Notes under the pieces: generated by a model
The model's input: only the letters and a program-made list of their open reading frames with translations
Told to the model about the DNA's origin: nothing
The model's database searches: none
Shown here: positions 10,166 to 23,448 of the stretch, piece after piece
Layout of the letters: each line of letters starts with the position of its first letter
Position numbering within the stretch: the first letter of the stretch is position 1
Program-made: the position numbers and the translations under genes
From: Enterobacter sp. Cy-643
GTDB taxonomy: Bacteria; Pseudomonadota; Gammaproteobacteria; Enterobacterales; Enterobacteriaceae
Direction: 5' to 3'
Assembly: GCF_011752815.1 (NCBI RefSeq)
Contig: NZ_VWWV01000003.1
Span: 310,001-374,000, forward strand
Length of the DNA stretch: 64,000 nucleotides

Positions 10166-11463
10166 GGCTTTGGCCGAGAACTCTGCTGTCCCGGCTGTTT
10201 CTTATCGTTCTTGTCGGCCTGCTGCTGGCTAACGGCCTGACTCTGGCGCTAACCACACTCGAGAGAATGAACAGCGCCCGCAGCGTGATGCTGGATAACC
10301 TGCAAAACAACGTTGCCACCAGCGTCGCGATCCTCGACAAGCTACCGGCCAATGAGCGCCCGGCCTGGCTGGACCGGCTCGCCCGGGAAAATTACCACTA
10401 CATTCTTGGGCCCGGTACGCCGGGTAAACCGCCTGCCGACGACCGTTCAAAAGATGCCATTGCTTCCCTGAAAGAGGCGCTGGGCGAGCATTACCAGCTC
10501 GATTTCACCGCCATTCCCGGTATGCGCTCCCATATTCAGGCGCATTTGACGCTGGCCGACGGCTCGCCGCTGACCATCGACCTTACGCCGCGTATGCCGC
10601 CGATTGAAACCTGGCTGCCGGTGGTGATTGCCATTCAGCTTGTCCTGCTGGCGCTTTGCGCGTGGTTGGCCGTACGCCAGGTGGTGCTGCCGTTTACCCG
10701 TTTTACCCGCGCCGTTGAAGCGCTGGAACCCGCCAGCCCGACGCCCGTGGATATGCAGGAAAGCGGCCCGGTTGAGGTAGAGCACGCGGCCAAAGCGTTT
10801 AACGCGATGCAGGCCAGAATTCAGGGGCACCTGAAAGAGCGCACGCAAATTCTGGCCTCCATTTCACATGACTTACAGACGCCGATTACCCGCATGAAGC
10901 TGCGCCTGGAAATGAGCGACGAGCCGGAGCTGCGCGACAAACTAATGCAGGATCTGGACAACATGACGCATCTCGTCCGCGAGGGTATCGCCTATGCAAG
11001 GTCGTCGGAAAGCCTGGAAGAGGCTCCCCAGCGGATTGAATTGAGGGCGTTTGTGGACAGTATCACCTGCGATTATCAGGACGTCGGCAAAGCGGTGACG
11101 TTTGCCGCGCCGGAAGTGTCACTCCCGCTTTCGACCCGCCCCCAGGCGCTGCGCCGTATTCTGACCAACCTGCTGGATAATGCGCTGAAGTTCGGCACCG
11201 CCGCTGAAGTCAGCCTGACGGCGGGAGCCAGCCAGGTCGCGCTGGCAGTGTGCGATAACGGGCCGGGGATCCCCGAGGAGGAGCTGGACGCCGTGTTGCA
11301 GCCTTTTTACCGCGTGGAAAGTTCCAGAAATCGCGACACCGGCGGCACCGGGCTTGGGCTGGCGATAGCCGCCCAGCTTGTCGGCCAGTTAGGGGGGAAA
11401 TTAACGCTCTCCAATCGGCCACAGGGCGGTTTGCAGGCCAGCATCACGCTGCCTGTAGCCTGA
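10162..11463 (+). CDS. Sensor histidine kinase partner of the OmpR-type regulator
   Basis: Inner-membrane sensor kinase of 433 residues: a transmembrane helix at about 10-32, a periplasmic sensor of about 120 residues, a second helix at about 150-172, a HAMP linker, a dimerisation helix with phosphoacceptor His236 in S-I-S-H-D-L-Q-T-P, and an ATPase domain with N-L-L-D-N-A-L-K (N box), C-D-N-G-P-G-I-P (G1) and G-G-T-G-L-G-L-A (G2). It is translationally coupled to the regulator gene. EnvZ-like in layout, but the periplasmic domain is not one I recognise. Confidence 0.9.
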   Translation: MRLWPRTLLSRLFLIVLVGLLLANGLTLALTTLERMNSARSVMLDNLQNNVATSVAILDKLPANERPAWLDRLARENYHYILGPGTPGKPPADDRSKDAIASLKEALGEHYQLDFTAIPGMRSHIQAHLTLADGSPLTIDLTPRMPPIETWLPVVIAIQLVLLALCAWLAVRQVVLPFTRFTRAVEALEPASPTPVDMQESGPVEVEHAAKAFNAMQARIQGHLKERTQILASISHDLQTPITRMKLRLEMSDEPELRDKLMQDLDNMTHLVREGIAYARSSESLEEAPQRIELRAFVDSITCDYQDVGKAVTFAAPEVSLPLSTRPQALRRILTNLLDNALKFGTAAEVSLTAGASQVALAVCDNGPGIPEEELDAVLQPFYRVESSRNRDTGGTGLGLAIAAQLVGQLGGKLTLSNRPQGGLQASITLPVA

Positions 11464-11464
11464 T

Positions 11465-11480
11465 TGTATCGCTCTGTATG
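11465..11480 (+). promoter_or_regulatory. Phased direct repeat upstream of dipZ, candidate response-regulator box
   Basis: TGTATCGCTCTGTATG: two TGTAT half-sites 10 bases apart, extended on the left as TTGTATC. It matches the repeat at 8232-8247 (TTGTATC-N3-CTGTAT shared by both) and lies 127 bases before the dipZ ATG, against 128 bases for the hydrolase gene. OmpR-family regulators bind such phased direct repeats. Confidence 0.5.
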
Positions 11481-11591
11481 CCGCCGAGTCGCCGACAAAC
11501 AAACTGACAATCAGGACGGTTTCCCCACACATCACGAACACATCAGGCGGGTTAAATACCCCGAAATCATCCTGTAACCGTGAGGTGTGTT

Positions 11592-12782
11592 ATGCCCGTT
11601 CTGATTGCCTTTCTTGGCGGTATGCTCAGTTTATTAAGCCCCTGTACGTTGCCCGTTATTCCTCTGCTTTTCGCTGCATTTCGCGGCAAAAAAAACCAAA
11701 TCATCGCCCTGCTTGCCGGCATGGTGGCCATGTTCACCGCCGTGGCTTTGCTGGTCGGCGCCGCCGGGGAGTGGATCGTGCGCGCCACGCTGGCTGGCCG
11801 CTGGGTAGCGCTGGCGATGCTGGCGCTTGCCGCGCTCACGCTCATCTTCCCCGCGCTTGCCGAACGACTGATGCGCCCGGCGGTGCAGATGGGGAATGCC
11901 ATCAACAACCAAAGCTACCGCGCACGCGGCACGCTGTCGGCTTTTCTGGCCGGACTGGCGGTGGGGCTGCTTTGGTCACCCTGCGCGGGGCCAATTCTGG
12001 GGGCTATTCTCGGCATTGGGTTGTCCGGCTCTTCGGCAGTCACCACCGGTCTGCTGCTGGCGGCCTATGGCAGCGGCTGCGCGCTGATGCTGGCGCTGCT
12101 GTGGTTCTGCGGTCACCGCCTGCTGGCTCGCCTGCGTGAGAAAATGGCGCTGATGGCGCAGCTGCGTCGAGCGGCTGGCGTGGCTATGCTTGCCACGGTG
12201 GCGTTTATCGCCTCTGGCACCACGGCGGTGCTGCAAAACGCCAACGGTTTCGGCGCGAAGCTGGAGCAGCGCCTGCTGGCCTTCTCCCCCACCACCGCGC
12301 CGGCACCGAAGCTGCAGCCGGTAGTGGATACAGCGCCGACCAGCGCGATGCCGCCGCTTTCCGGGGGAACCGCATGGATCAATAGCCCGCCGCTGACGCC
12401 AGAGGCGCTGAAGGGCAAAGTCGTGCTGATTGATTTTTGGACCTTCGATTGCATTAACTGCCAGCATGCGCTGCCGCACGTCCGGGAATGGGCCAACAAG
12501 TATAAAGATCAGGGCCTGGTGGTGATTGGCGTACATACGCCCGAGTATCCGTGGGAGAAAGATCTCGCGTCGGTGAAAAAGGCGGTAGGCAAGTGGCAGC
12601 TGCCGTACCCGGTCGTCACCGACAATAACTACCAGATCTGGAACGCCTTCGGAAACCAGTACTGGCCCGCGCATTACTACTTCGACGCTCGCGGGCAGCT
12701 GCGCAATGTCTCTTTCGGCGAGGGGAATTACGCGCAGCAGGAGCAGGTTATTCAGAAGCTGCTGAAGGAGGCTCGCGCCTGA
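11592..12782 (+). CDS. DipZ-like thiol-disulfide redox protein (CcdA-thioredoxin fusion)
   Basis: Fusion of a CcdA/DsbD-type membrane domain with a periplasmic thioredoxin-like domain, 396 residues. The membrane part (about 1-215, six hydrophobic helices) carries the redox pair expected of CcdA: Cys18 in L-S-P-C-T-L-P and Cys131 in S-P-C-A-G-P. The C-terminal domain has F-W-T-F-D-C-I-N-C with Cys287 and Cys290. Such proteins pass electrons from cytoplasmic thioredoxin to periplasmic thiols; the partner is unknown. ATG 11592 has a GAGG site seven bases upstream. It follows the two-component system, possibly under that system's control. Not an E. coli K-12 gene at this location. Confidence 0.88.
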   Translation: MPVLIAFLGGMLSLLSPCTLPVIPLLFAAFRGKKNQIIALLAGMVAMFTAVALLVGAAGEWIVRATLAGRWVALAMLALAALTLIFPALAERLMRPAVQMGNAINNQSYRARGTLSAFLAGLAVGLLWSPCAGPILGAILGIGLSGSSAVTTGLLLAAYGSGCALMLALLWFCGHRLLARLREKMALMAQLRRAAGVAMLATVAFIASGTTAVLQNANGFGAKLEQRLLAFSPTTAPAPKLQPVVDTAPTSAMPPLSGGTAWINSPPLTPEALKGKVVLIDFWTFDCINCQHALPHVREWANKYKDQGLVVIGVHTPEYPWEKDLASVKKAVGKWQLPYPVVTDNNYQIWNAFGNQYWPAHYYFDARGQLRNVSFGEGNYAQQEQVIQKLLKEARA

Positions 12783-12868
12783 TTTTGCTTTCGGGGAGGC
12801 GGGAATATGACTCTCATCACATTCACCGCACTCCCCTTTTCCCTTTTGCCCCGCGACGGCTAAATTAG

Positions 12869-12885
12869 AACTCATCCGACCACAT
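12869..12885. promoter_or_regulatory. Candidate FadR operator of fadH
   Basis: AACTCATCCGACCACAT keeps 12 of 17 positions of the FadR consensus AACTGGTCAGACCAGTT, including the core TC-N-GACC. It lies 30 bases before the fadH start. FadR repression of fadH, with an overlapping ArcA site, is known in E. coli; the AT-rich bases just downstream could hold the ArcA site. Confidence 0.6.
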
Positions 12886-12893
12886 AACAATAA

Positions 12894-16066
<3,173 letters not shown>

Positions 16067-16150
16067 CGGCCCTCCTGGATGGTAAAGTTTGGTGATATCC
16101 CCATAGCGGGGGCGAGAGTATACCTTTTTTTCCTTCAACCTGAGACAAGC

Positions 16151-16651
16151 ATGAGCGAACTGATTTATTTAAGCGGCTATCCGGAGCATTTGCTCTCGCA
16201 GGTGCGCACCCTGATTCGCGAGCAGCGCCTGGGCGCGGTGCTGGAAAAGCGCTACCCGCAGGGGCACAACATCGCGACGGATAAAGCGCTTTATGCTTAC
16301 ACTCAGGAGCTGAAAAACCAGTTTCTGCGCAATGCGCCCCCGATAAATAAAGTCGCTTATGACAATAAGATCCACGTGCTGAACAACGCGCTGGGGCTGC
16401 ATACCGCAATTTCCCGCGTGCAGGGCAACAAATTAAAAGCTAAGGCGGAAATTCGCGTGGCGACAGTGTTTCGCACCGCCCCTGAAGCTTTTTTACGCAT
16501 GATTGTGGTTCACGAGCTGGCGCATCTTAAGGAGAAGGATCACAACAAAGCGTTTTACTCCTTGTGCTGTCATATGGAACCGCAGTATCACCAGTTAGAA
16601 TTCGATACACGACTTTGGCTCACCCAGCTGGCGCTTAGCGGCACGGCTTGA
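16151..16651 (+). CDS. ygjP: YgjP-like metal-dependent hydrolase (DUF45)
   Basis: Putative zinc metalloprotease-like cytoplasmic protein of 166 residues, with the motif [17 protein letters not shown] near the C-terminus: an H-E-x-x-H helix with a third His, typical of the YgjP/WLM/DUF45 family. The physiological substrate is not established. ATG 16151 is the family start; the longer frame runs back into rlmG's promoter region. In E. coli ygjQ lies between ygjP and ygjR; here ygjR follows after 48 bases, so ygjQ is absent. Confidence 0.93.
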   Translation: MSELIYLSGYPEHLLSQVRTLIREQRLGAVLEKRYPQGHNIATDKALYAYTQELKNQFLRNAPPINKVAYDNKIHVLNNALGLHTAISRVQGNKLKAKAEIRVATVFRTAPEAFLRMIVVHELAHLKEKDHNKAFYSLCCHMEPQYHQLEFDTRLWLTQLALSGTA

Positions 16652-16699
16652 TAAAGCCCCGATTTATTGACTATCGACTTCCGGAGAACGCACCCGTTT

Positions 16700-17698
16700 A
16701 TGATACGTTTCGCTGTGATTGGAACCAACTGGATCACCCGCCAGTTCGTGGATGCCGCCCATGAGAGCGGCAAATATAAGCTGACTGCGGTGTACTCCCG
16801 CAGCCTCGAACAGGCGCAAAGCTTCGCCAACGATTACCCGGTCGAACATCTGTTTACTTCGCTGGATGAGCTGGCGAAGAGTGATGTTATCGACGCGGTG
16901 TATATCGCCAGCCCGAACTCGCTGCACGGCCCGCAGAGCCTGCTGTTCCTGAGCCACAAAAAACACGTCATTTGCGAGAAGCCGCTGGCGTCTAATCTGG
17001 CCGAAGCTGAAGCGGCTATCGCCTGTGCCCGCGAAAATCAGGTGGTGCTGTTCGAGGCGTTTAAAACCGCCAGCCTGCCGAACTTTATTGCCCTGCAGCA
17101 GGCGCTGCCGAAGGTGGGAAAAATCCGCAAGGTGCTGCTCAACTACTGCCAGTACTCTTCCCGCTATCAGCGCTACCTGGACGGCGAAAACCCGAATACC
17201 TTTAACCCGGCGTTTTCTAACGGCTCGATTATGGACATCGGTTTCTACGTGCTGGCCTCGGCGGCGGCATTGTGGGGCGAGCCGCACTCCGTTCACGCCA
17301 CGGCTTCCCTGTTGGACAGCGGCGTAGACGCGCACGGCACCGTTCAGCTGAACTACGGTGATTTTGACGTTACCCTGCTGCATTCCAAAGTGAGCGACTC
17401 GACGATCCCAAGCGAAATTCAGGGCGAAGCCGGATCGCTGGTTGTCGAAAAAATCTCTGAATGCCAGCGGGTGACGTTTATCCCACGCGGCGGCAAACCG
17501 CAGGATCTGAGCCTGCCGCAGCATATCAACACCATGCTGTACGAAGCGGAGACGTTCGCGCGTCTGGTGGAAGAGAATGAGGTCGATCACGCCGGGCTGG
17601 TGACATCGCGCATCACCTCCGCGCTGGCGACCGAGATTCGCCGCCAGACCGGGGTAAAATTCCCGGCGGACGATGTGGGCCAGCAGGCTACGACGTAA
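16700..17698 (+). CDS. ygjR: Gfo/Idh/MocA-family oxidoreductase
   Basis: NAD(P)-dependent oxidoreductase of unknown substrate, 332 residues. An N-terminal Rossmann fold (M-I-R-F-A-V-I-G-T-N-W-I-T) is followed by the family motif C-E-K-P-L-A-S-N (residues about 93-100), whose Lys is the usual catalytic residue, and a C-terminal alpha/beta domain. It matches E. coli YgjR along its length. Start ATG 16700 is taken from that alignment. The 243 bases after the stop hold the riboswitch leader of alx. Confidence 0.94.
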   Translation: MIRFAVIGTNWITRQFVDAAHESGKYKLTAVYSRSLEQAQSFANDYPVEHLFTSLDELAKSDVIDAVYIASPNSLHGPQSLLFLSHKKHVICEKPLASNLAEAEAAIACARENQVVLFEAFKTASLPNFIALQQALPKVGKIRKVLLNYCQYSSRYQRYLDGENPNTFNPAFSNGSIMDIGFYVLASAAALWGEPHSVHATASLLDSGVDAHGTVQLNYGDFDVTLLHSKVSDSTIPSEIQGEAGSLVVEKISECQRVTFIPRGGKPQDLSLPQHINTMLYEAETFARLVEENEVDHAGLVTSRITSALATEIRRQTGVKFPADDVGQQATT

Positions 17699-17763
17699 AG
17701 TATTTCATATAAAAGTGGGTATCAAATATTGACCAAAGCCATGGCTTGTCATATTTTGTTACC

Positions 17764-17883
17764 TGCAAAGGGGAGTAACTTCATTGCCGGTTAATCGTCA
17801 TTACGATGCGCAAGCATCCGGTTGCCGGGCGACGTGAAAACGTCGTAAGTGAGACCTTGCCGGAAGGCGAGATCCCTGTTGCA
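17764..17883 (+). ncRNA. yybP-ykoY type Mn2+ riboswitch (alx leader)
   Basis: The leader between ygjR and alx shows the yybP-ykoY signatures: AAGGGGAGTA at the 5' side (17768-17777) and GAGACCTTGCCGGAAGGCGAG-like sequence at 17852-17872, closed by a basal helix in which TGCAA and GGG pair with CCC and TTGCA (17874-17883). In E. coli this element (PRE/SraF) controls alx by manganese and alkaline pH. A GC-poor, T-rich stretch (17910-17930) lies between the aptamer and the alx ribosome-binding site AAGGA. Confidence 0.8.
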
Positions 17884-17941
17884 AGCGAAAGCGGCTGGCG
17901 TCTTCTGATGTTGGCCGTTTTTGTTTTCAAGGAATCTTATT

Positions 17942-18910
17942 ATGCATACTGTCGGTACTCCGCTGCTCTGGGGCAGCTTCGCCGTCGTGGTCGCCATCAT
18001 GCTGGCGATCGATCTGCTGGTTCAGGGCCGCCGTGGCTCGCAAACCATGTCAATGAAACAGGCGGCCATCTGGTCGCTGGTTTGGGTTTCACTTTCCCTG
18101 CTGTTTAACCTCGCTTTCTGGTGGTACCTCAGCGGCACCGCTGGCCGCGAAGTCGCCGATGCTCAGGCGCTGGCTTTCCTCACCGGCTACCTGATTGAAA
18201 AAGCGCTGGCGGTGGATAACGTCTTCGTCTGGCTGATGCTGTTCAGCTACTTTGCCGTGCCTGCTGCGCTGCAGCGGCGTGTGCTGGTCTACGGCGTACT
18301 GGGCGCAATCATTCTCAGGACCATCATGATCTTCGGCGGCAGCTGGCTGATTACCCAGTTCGAGTGGCTGCTTTACGTGTTCGGCGCTTTCCTGCTCTTC
18401 ACCGGTGTGAAAATGGCGCTGGCAAAAGAGGACGATACCGGCATCGGCGATAAGCCGCTGGTTCGCTGGCTGCGCGGCCATCTGCGCATGACGGACAAGA
18501 TTGAGAACGAGCACTTCTTCGTGCGTCAGAACGGCCTGCTGTATGCAACGCCGCTGCTGCTGGTGCTGATCCTGGTCGAGCTGAGCGACGTGATTTTCGC
18601 GGTCGACAGTATTCCGGCGATCTTCGCGGTCACCACCGACCCGTTTATCGTGCTGACCTCTAACCTGTTCGCGATTCTCGGCCTGCGCGCCATGTACTTC
18701 CTGTTGGCGGGCGTGGCAGAGCGCTTCTCGATGCTTAAGTATGGCCTGTCGGTGATCCTGGTGTTTATCGGTATCAAGATGCTGATCGTTGATTTCTACC
18801 ATATCCCTGTCGCCGTTTCGCTGGGCGTGGTGGGCGGGATTCTGGCGGGAACGCTGATTATTAACGCCTGGGTGAACCACCGTAACGACCAAAAGACGTC
18901 GGTCAAATAG
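17942..18910 (+). CDS. alx: TerC-family manganese exporter Alx
   Basis: Inner-membrane TerC-family protein of 322 residues that exports Mn2+ (E. coli Alx, alkali-inducible). About nine hydrophobic helices are visible, with the conserved acidic helix motifs A-V-D-N-V-F-V-W and [13 protein letters not shown] that form the metal path. Start ATG 17942 gives the family N-terminus [11 protein letters not shown]; a longer frame would begin inside the leader. Control by the upstream yybP-ykoY element is expected. A terminator follows. Confidence 0.96.
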   Translation: MHTVGTPLLWGSFAVVVAIMLAIDLLVQGRRGSQTMSMKQAAIWSLVWVSLSLLFNLAFWWYLSGTAGREVADAQALAFLTGYLIEKALAVDNVFVWLMLFSYFAVPAALQRRVLVYGVLGAIILRTIMIFGGSWLITQFEWLLYVFGAFLLFTGVKMALAKEDDTGIGDKPLVRWLRGHLRMTDKIENEHFFVRQNGLLYATPLLLVLILVELSDVIFAVDSIPAIFAVTTDPFIVLTSNLFAILGLRAMYFLLAGVAERFSMLKYGLSVILVFIGIKMLIVDFYHIPVAVSLGVVGGILAGTLIINAWVNHRNDQKTSVK

Positions 18911-18931
18911 ACCAGCTTCTCATCACAATTT

Positions 18932-18953
18932 AAGGGGCGTAATGCCCCTTTTT
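18932..18953 (+). terminator. Intrinsic terminator of alx
   Basis: AAGGGGC-GTAAT-GCCCCTT followed by TTT: a 7-base stem with 5-base loop and a T-run, 21 bases after the alx stop. Confidence 0.85.
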
Positions 18954-19176
18954 CATTCTGGCAATCCGCTATCGCGTCAAACTGCCGAATATGTGACGCG
19001 CATGTTAATAATTAGTTGCAAAATCTAACACTGAGCGCAATTCCAGCTTGAAATGCTTTTTCCCTCCACGCGTTGGCATATACTCACCCGGCAAACACAT
19101 TTTCTTACAACCGCACAGACGTAGCGCACTACGCACGCGGCACAGCACGACATCACTGAAACACAGGAAGGTATTC

Positions 19177-20421
19177 ATGAGTTCGCAAGCTTCTGGACTA
19201 CTGCAGCGCTTTGCCCGCGGCAGCCTTGTAAAACAAATTCTTGTTGGTCTGGTACTGGGCATTCTGCTCGCGCTGGTCTCAAAACCTGCCGCTATCGCAA
19301 CCGGCCTGCTCGGCACGCTGTTCGTTGGCGCGCTGAAAGCCGTGGCGCCGGTACTGGTGCTCACGCTGGTGATGGCCTCCATTGCTAACCACCAGCACGG
19401 CCAAAAAACCAATATTCGCCCTATCCTGGTGCTTTATTTACTGGGAACTTTTTCCGCCGCGCTGACTGCGGTCGTCGTTAGCTTTATGTTCCCTTCCACG
19501 CTGCACCTGACCAGCAGCGCTACGGACATTACGCCGCCATCCGGGATCGTCGAGGTGGTTCACGGTTTACTGATGAGCGTGATTGCCAACCCGATACACG
19601 CCCTGCTGAACGCTAACTACATCGGTATTCTGGTGTGGGCGGTAGGCCTCGGCTTTGCGCTGCGCCACGGAAACGAAACGACCAAAAACCTGGTGAACGA
19701 CCTGTCTGACGCGGTGACGTTTATCGTGAAGGTGGTGATCCGCTTCGCCCCTATCGGTATCTTTGGTCTGGTGGCTTCTACGCTCGCCACCACCGGTTTT
19801 TCCACGCTCTGGAGTTACGCCCAGCTCCTGCTGGTACTGCTGGGCTGTATGTTCGGCGTGGCGCTGATCATCAACCCGCTGCTGGTGTTTATAACCACTC
19901 GCCGTAACCCGTATCCGCTGGTGCTGGCCTGCCTGCGCGAAAGCGGGGTGACCGCGTTCTTTACCCGTAGCTCTGCGGCGAATATTCCGGTCAACATGAG
20001 CATGTGCCAGAAGATGAACCTGGATCGCGATACTTATTCGGTGTCGATTCCGCTGGGGGCAACGATCAACATGGCCGGGGCAGCTATCACCATTACGGTG
20101 CTGACGCTGGCGGCCGTTCATACCCTGGGTGTACCTGTGGATCTACCGACCGCACTGCTGCTGAGCGTGGTGGCTTCACTTTGCGCCTGCGGGGCTTCCG
20201 GCGTGGCGGGCGGTTCGCTGCTGCTGATCCCGCTGGCCTGCGGCATGTTCGGCATACCGAACGAGATTGCCATGCAGGTGGTGGCGGTCGGTTTTATCAT
20301 CGGCGTATTGCAGGATTCCTGCGAAACCGCGTTGAACTCGTCTACCGACGTTATCTTTACTGCCGCCGTTTGCCAGGCAGAAGATGCTCGTCTGGCGAAG
20401 ACCGATTTGTTACGCGGCTAA
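19177..20421 (+). CDS. sstT: Serine/threonine:Na+ symporter
   Basis: Sodium-coupled L-serine and L-threonine importer of the DAACS family, 414 residues like E. coli SstT. The C-terminal half carries the substrate and sodium motifs: the serine-rich [11 protein letters not shown] re-entrant loop, N-M-A-G-A-A-I-T in helix 7 and the second hairpin [11 protein letters not shown] 19177 has an AGGAAGG site; the frame is open upstream without homology. In E. coli ygjV follows; here a repeat element and then uxaA (opposite strand) follow directly. Confidence 0.96.
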   Translation: MSSQASGLLQRFARGSLVKQILVGLVLGILLALVSKPAAIATGLLGTLFVGALKAVAPVLVLTLVMASIANHQHGQKTNIRPILVLYLLGTFSAALTAVVVSFMFPSTLHLTSSATDITPPSGIVEVVHGLLMSVIANPIHALLNANYIGILVWAVGLGFALRHGNETTKNLVNDLSDAVTFIVKVVIRFAPIGIFGLVASTLATTGFSTLWSYAQLLLVLLGCMFGVALIINPLLVFITTRRNPYPLVLACLRESGVTAFFTRSSAANIPVNMSMCQKMNLDRDTYSVSIPLGATINMAGAAITITVLTLAAVHTLGVPVDLPTALLLSVVASLCACGASGVAGGSLLLIPLACGMFGIPNEIAMQVVAVGFIIGVLQDSCETALNSSTDVIFTAAVCQAEDARLAKTDLLRG

Positions 20422-20443
20422 TCCCGACACTTCCAGCTTTTTA

Positions 20444-20538
20444 CCCTCTCCCTAACCCTCTCCCTAAAAGGGAGAGGGAATAAATCCTGTCTCCCACAGC
20501 TTGTTTTCTCCCTCGCCCCTTTGGAGAGAGGGCCGGGA
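20444..20538. repeat. GC-rich CCCTCTCCC-type intergenic repeat element
   Basis: Contains CCCTCTCCCTAACCCTCTCC, a hairpin CCCTCTCCCT-AAA-AGGGAGAGGG, and a distal CCCTCGCCCC/GAGAGAGGGCCGGG arm. The internal spacing and wording closely resemble 4970-5072. It fills the convergent gap between sstT and uxaA and probably ends transcription from both sides. Confidence 0.75.
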
Positions 20539-20540
20539 AG

Positions 20541-22028
20541 TCATAGCGTGACGCCACTTTTAAACAGCGCCAGTTCGCGAAAATCATTTTTCTCGTTGCA
20601 GGTTGGCGCGCCGTTCACTTTCTCCACTATCGTCTCAATAAACTGCGCCAGCAGCTCGGGCATCGTGCTGCCATGCAGCAGCCTTCCCGCGTCAAAGTCT
20701 ATCCAGTGCGGTTTTTTCGCGGCCAGTTCGCTGTTAGTGGCGATTTTTAGCGTCGGCACAAAACCGCCATAGGGCGTCCCTCGCCCGGTGCTGAACAGCA
20801 CCATATGACACCCCGCCCCCGCCAGCGCGCTGGTGGCCACCGCATCGTTGCCAGGCGCACTCAGCAGATTCAGGCCGGCCTGTTTTAGCCTTTCGCCATA
20901 GCGAAGGACATCGACCACCTGGCTTTCACCGGCTTTTTGCGTACAGCCGAGGGATTTCTCCTCAAGCGTGGTGATCCCGCCCGCTTTATTCCCCGGCGAC
21001 GGATTCTCGTAGATGGGCTGCTGGTGTGCAATGAAGTAGCGTTTGAAGTCGTTAACCATCGCCACGGTTTTCTCAAACGTGGCTTCGTCCCGGCAATGGC
21101 TCATCAACAGCCGTTCCGCGCCGAACATTTCCGGGACTTCCGTCAGTACCGTGGTGCCGCCGTTTGCCACTATATAGTCCGAGAACCTGCCCAGCATCGG
21201 GTTCGCAGTAATGCCGGACAGGCCGTCAGAACCGCCGCATTCCAGCCCGAATTTCAGCTCGCTCAGTTTGCCCGGTTCGCGCCTGTCGTGGCGCATGGCC
21301 TCATACAAAGCACGCAGGTGCTGCAGCCCGGCTTCAACCTCATCGTCCTGCTGCTGAAGTGCCATGAAATGGACACGTTCTGGGTCGTATTCACCCAGAG
21401 TTTCGCGGAACGCGCTGATCTGGTTGTTCTCGCAGCCCAGCCCGACCACCAGCACCGCGCCCGCGTTTGGGTGATGCACCATGTTTTGCAGCATGGTGCG
21501 GGTGTTGAGATGGTCGTCTCCCAGCTGGGAGCAGCCAAACGGGTGGCTGAACAGCCAGGCACCGTCGATATCCGGAGCGTTATTGGTTTCCTGCAGGAAT
21601 CGGCTCAGCATCTGCCGGGCAATGCCGTTCACGCAGCCGACGGTCGGCAGGATCCATAGCTCATTGCGCACGCCGACCGCACCGTTGCTGCGGCGATAGA
21701 TGTTTACTTCCCGGTCGCCAAAAGGCTTCGCTACCGGCACGGCTTCCGGCTGATAGCGGTATTCATCGACGTCATTAAGGTTGGTGCGCAGGTTATGGGA
21801 ATGAAGATGTTCCCCGGCGGCAACGTTGCAAAGCGCATGGCCAATAGGCAAGCCATACTTCACCACGTTTGCCCCTTCGGCAATCGGCTGGAGCGCAAAC
21901 TTGTGGCCGCGCGCGATCGGCTGGCGTAGCCTGAAAGTGCCCAGCTGAGTACCGACCTCTTCGCCTTCCGGCAGGTCCACCAGCGCGACAGCTACATTAT
22001 CCAGCGTATGGATCCTGATATATTGCAT
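20541..22028 (-). CDS. uxaA: Altronate dehydratase
   Basis: Dehydrates D-altronate to 2-keto-3-deoxygluconate in galacturonate breakdown. The 495-residue protein equals E. coli UxaA in length. It has an N-terminal SAF-type domain (about 1-90) and a C-terminal catalytic domain with the conserved Cys-bearing segments P-T-V-G-C-V-N and L-K-F-G-L-E-C-G-G-S-D. Second gene of a uxaC-uxaA operon, 7 bases after uxaC. uxaB is not adjacent, as in E. coli. Confidence 0.96.
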   Translation of the reverse strand: MQYIRIHTLDNVAVALVDLPEGEEVGTQLGTFRLRQPIARGHKFALQPIAEGANVVKYGLPIGHALCNVAAGEHLHSHNLRTNLNDVDEYRYQPEAVPVAKPFGDREVNIYRRSNGAVGVRNELWILPTVGCVNGIARQMLSRFLQETNNAPDIDGAWLFSHPFGCSQLGDDHLNTRTMLQNMVHHPNAGAVLVVGLGCENNQISAFRETLGEYDPERVHFMALQQQDDEVEAGLQHLRALYEAMRHDRREPGKLSELKFGLECGGSDGLSGITANPMLGRFSDYIVANGGTTVLTEVPEMFGAERLLMSHCRDEATFEKTVAMVNDFKRYFIAHQQPIYENPSPGNKAGGITTLEEKSLGCTQKAGESQVVDVLRYGERLKQAGLNLLSAPGNDAVATSALAGAGCHMVLFSTGRGTPYGGFVPTLKIATNSELAAKKPHWIDFDAGRLLHGSTMPELLAQFIETIVEKVNGAPTCNEKNDFRELALFKSGVTL

Positions 22029-22035
22029 CCCGGCC

Positions 22036-23448
22036 TCAGTTCAGCTCAATGGCGAAATAGTCGCGGGCGTTGTTGAAGCAGATGTTTTTCACCATTTCCC
22101 CCAGCAGCGGCAGATCTTCAGGCACTTCCCCCGCCTGAACCCAGTGCCCAAGCATGCGGCACAGAATACGGCGGAAGTATTCGTGGCGGGTGTAGGAGAG
22201 GAAGCTGCGGCTGTCGGTTAGCATACCGACGAAGCGGCTCAGCAGCCCAAGCTGGGCAAGCTGGGTCATCTGCCGCTCCATGCCGTCTTTCTGATCGTTA
22301 AACCACCAGCCGGATCCAAACTGCATTTTGCCTGGCATCCCTTCGCCCTGGAAGTTGCCGACCATCGTGCCAATCACCTCGTTATCCCGAGGATTGAGGC
22401 AGTAGAGAATGGTTTTCGGCAGCAGATTGTCTTCATTTTGCTTGCTCAGTAACTTCGACAACGGCTCGGCCAGCGGGCGATCGTTTATCGAATCAAAGCC
22501 TACATCCGGGCCCAGCAGGCGGAACTGCCGCTGGTTGTTGTTGCGCAGCGCGCCGATGTGGTACTGCTGCACCCAGCCGCGACGGGCGTATTCCGTGCCA
22601 AGCCAGGCCAGCACCGCCGTTTTAAACTGCGCAACTTCGGTGTCGTTAACCGCGCCGCCGGCCAGGCGACGGGCAAGAATGGCATCCAGCGTGGTTTCAT
22701 CCGCTTCGGCAAAGACCACCACATCCAGCGCGTGATCGGCCACCTTGCAGCCGTGGGCAGCAAAATGGTCAAGTCTTTTGCTTAGCGCCGCCTGGAGGTC
22801 GCTAAAGCGGCGAATATCGGTATCGGACACGGCGGCCAGCGTCGATATGTAGTCTGTAAAGGTCGCCTGCTCGATATTAAAGGCTTTGTCGGGCCGCCAG
22901 CTCGGCAGAACTTTGATATCGAAACTGCCGTCTTTAGCCACGGCGGCGTGGTGCGTCAGAGAATCCACCGGATCGTCAGTGGTGCCGACCATTTTCACGT
23001 TCATCTGCTGCATGATGCCGCGGGCAGTGAACGCATCTTCCTCCAGCAGGGCATTACACTGCTGCCAGATGTCTTCCGCCGTTACCGGCGAAAGTAACTT
23101 GCCGGTGATACCAAACGGGCGGCGCAGTTCCAGGTGCGTCCAGTGGTAAAGCGGATTGCCGAGGGTATGCGGCACGGTGGCAGCCCAGGCATCAAACTTT
23201 TCGCGGTCGCTGGCGTCGCCGGTACACAGTCGCTCGGCCACGCCGTTAGTCCGCATCGCCCGCCACTTGTAGTGATCGCCTTTCAGCCAGATGTCATACA
23301 GATTTTTAAAGCGATAGTTGTCGGCTATTTGCTGCGGCGGCAGATGGCAGTGATAGTCAAAAATGGGCTGTGATTTCGCGTAGTCATGGTACAGACGGCG
23401 GGAAAATTCAGTATCAAGAAGAAAGTCGTCAGTCATAAAGGGTGCCAT
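22036..23448 (-). CDS. uxaC: Glucuronate/galacturonate isomerase
   Basis: Isomerises D-glucuronate to fructuronate and D-galacturonate to tagaturonate, the first intracellular step of hexuronate use. 470 residues, identical in length to E. coli UxaC. It belongs to the amidohydrolase superfamily; the metal-binding D-Y-H-C-H motif is at His33 and His35. It begins M-A-P-F-M-T-D-D-F and is divergent from the transporter gene exuT across 376 bases, as in E. coli, where ExuR and CRP control both sides. Confidence 0.97.
   Translation of the reverse strand: MAPFMTDDFLLDTEFSRRLYHDYAKSQPIFDYHCHLPPQQIADNYRFKNLYDIWLKGDHYKWRAMRTNGVAERLCTGDASDREKFDAWAATVPHTLGNPLYHWTHLELRRPFGITGKLLSPVTAEDIWQQCNALLEEDAFTARGIMQQMNVKMVGTTDDPVDSLTHHAAVAKDGSFDIKVLPSWRPDKAFNIEQATFTDYISTLAAVSDTDIRRFSDLQAALSKRLDHFAAHGCKVADHALDVVVFAEADETTLDAILARRLAGGAVNDTEVAQFKTAVLAWLGTEYARRGWVQQYHIGALRNNNQRQFRLLGPDVGFDSINDRPLAEPLSKLLSKQNEDNLLPKTILYCLNPRDNEVIGTMVGNFQGEGMPGKMQFGSGWWFNDQKDGMERQMTQLAQLGLLSRFVGMLTDSRSFLSYTRHEYFRRILCRMLGHWVQAGEVPEDLPLLGEMVKNICFNNARDYFAIELN

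Noticed and set aside
16718-16745. Second Hrp-box candidate (GGAACC inside ygjR)
   Set aside because: Lies within conserved coding sequence, and the downstream CCAG does not fit the CCAC element at the required spacing.
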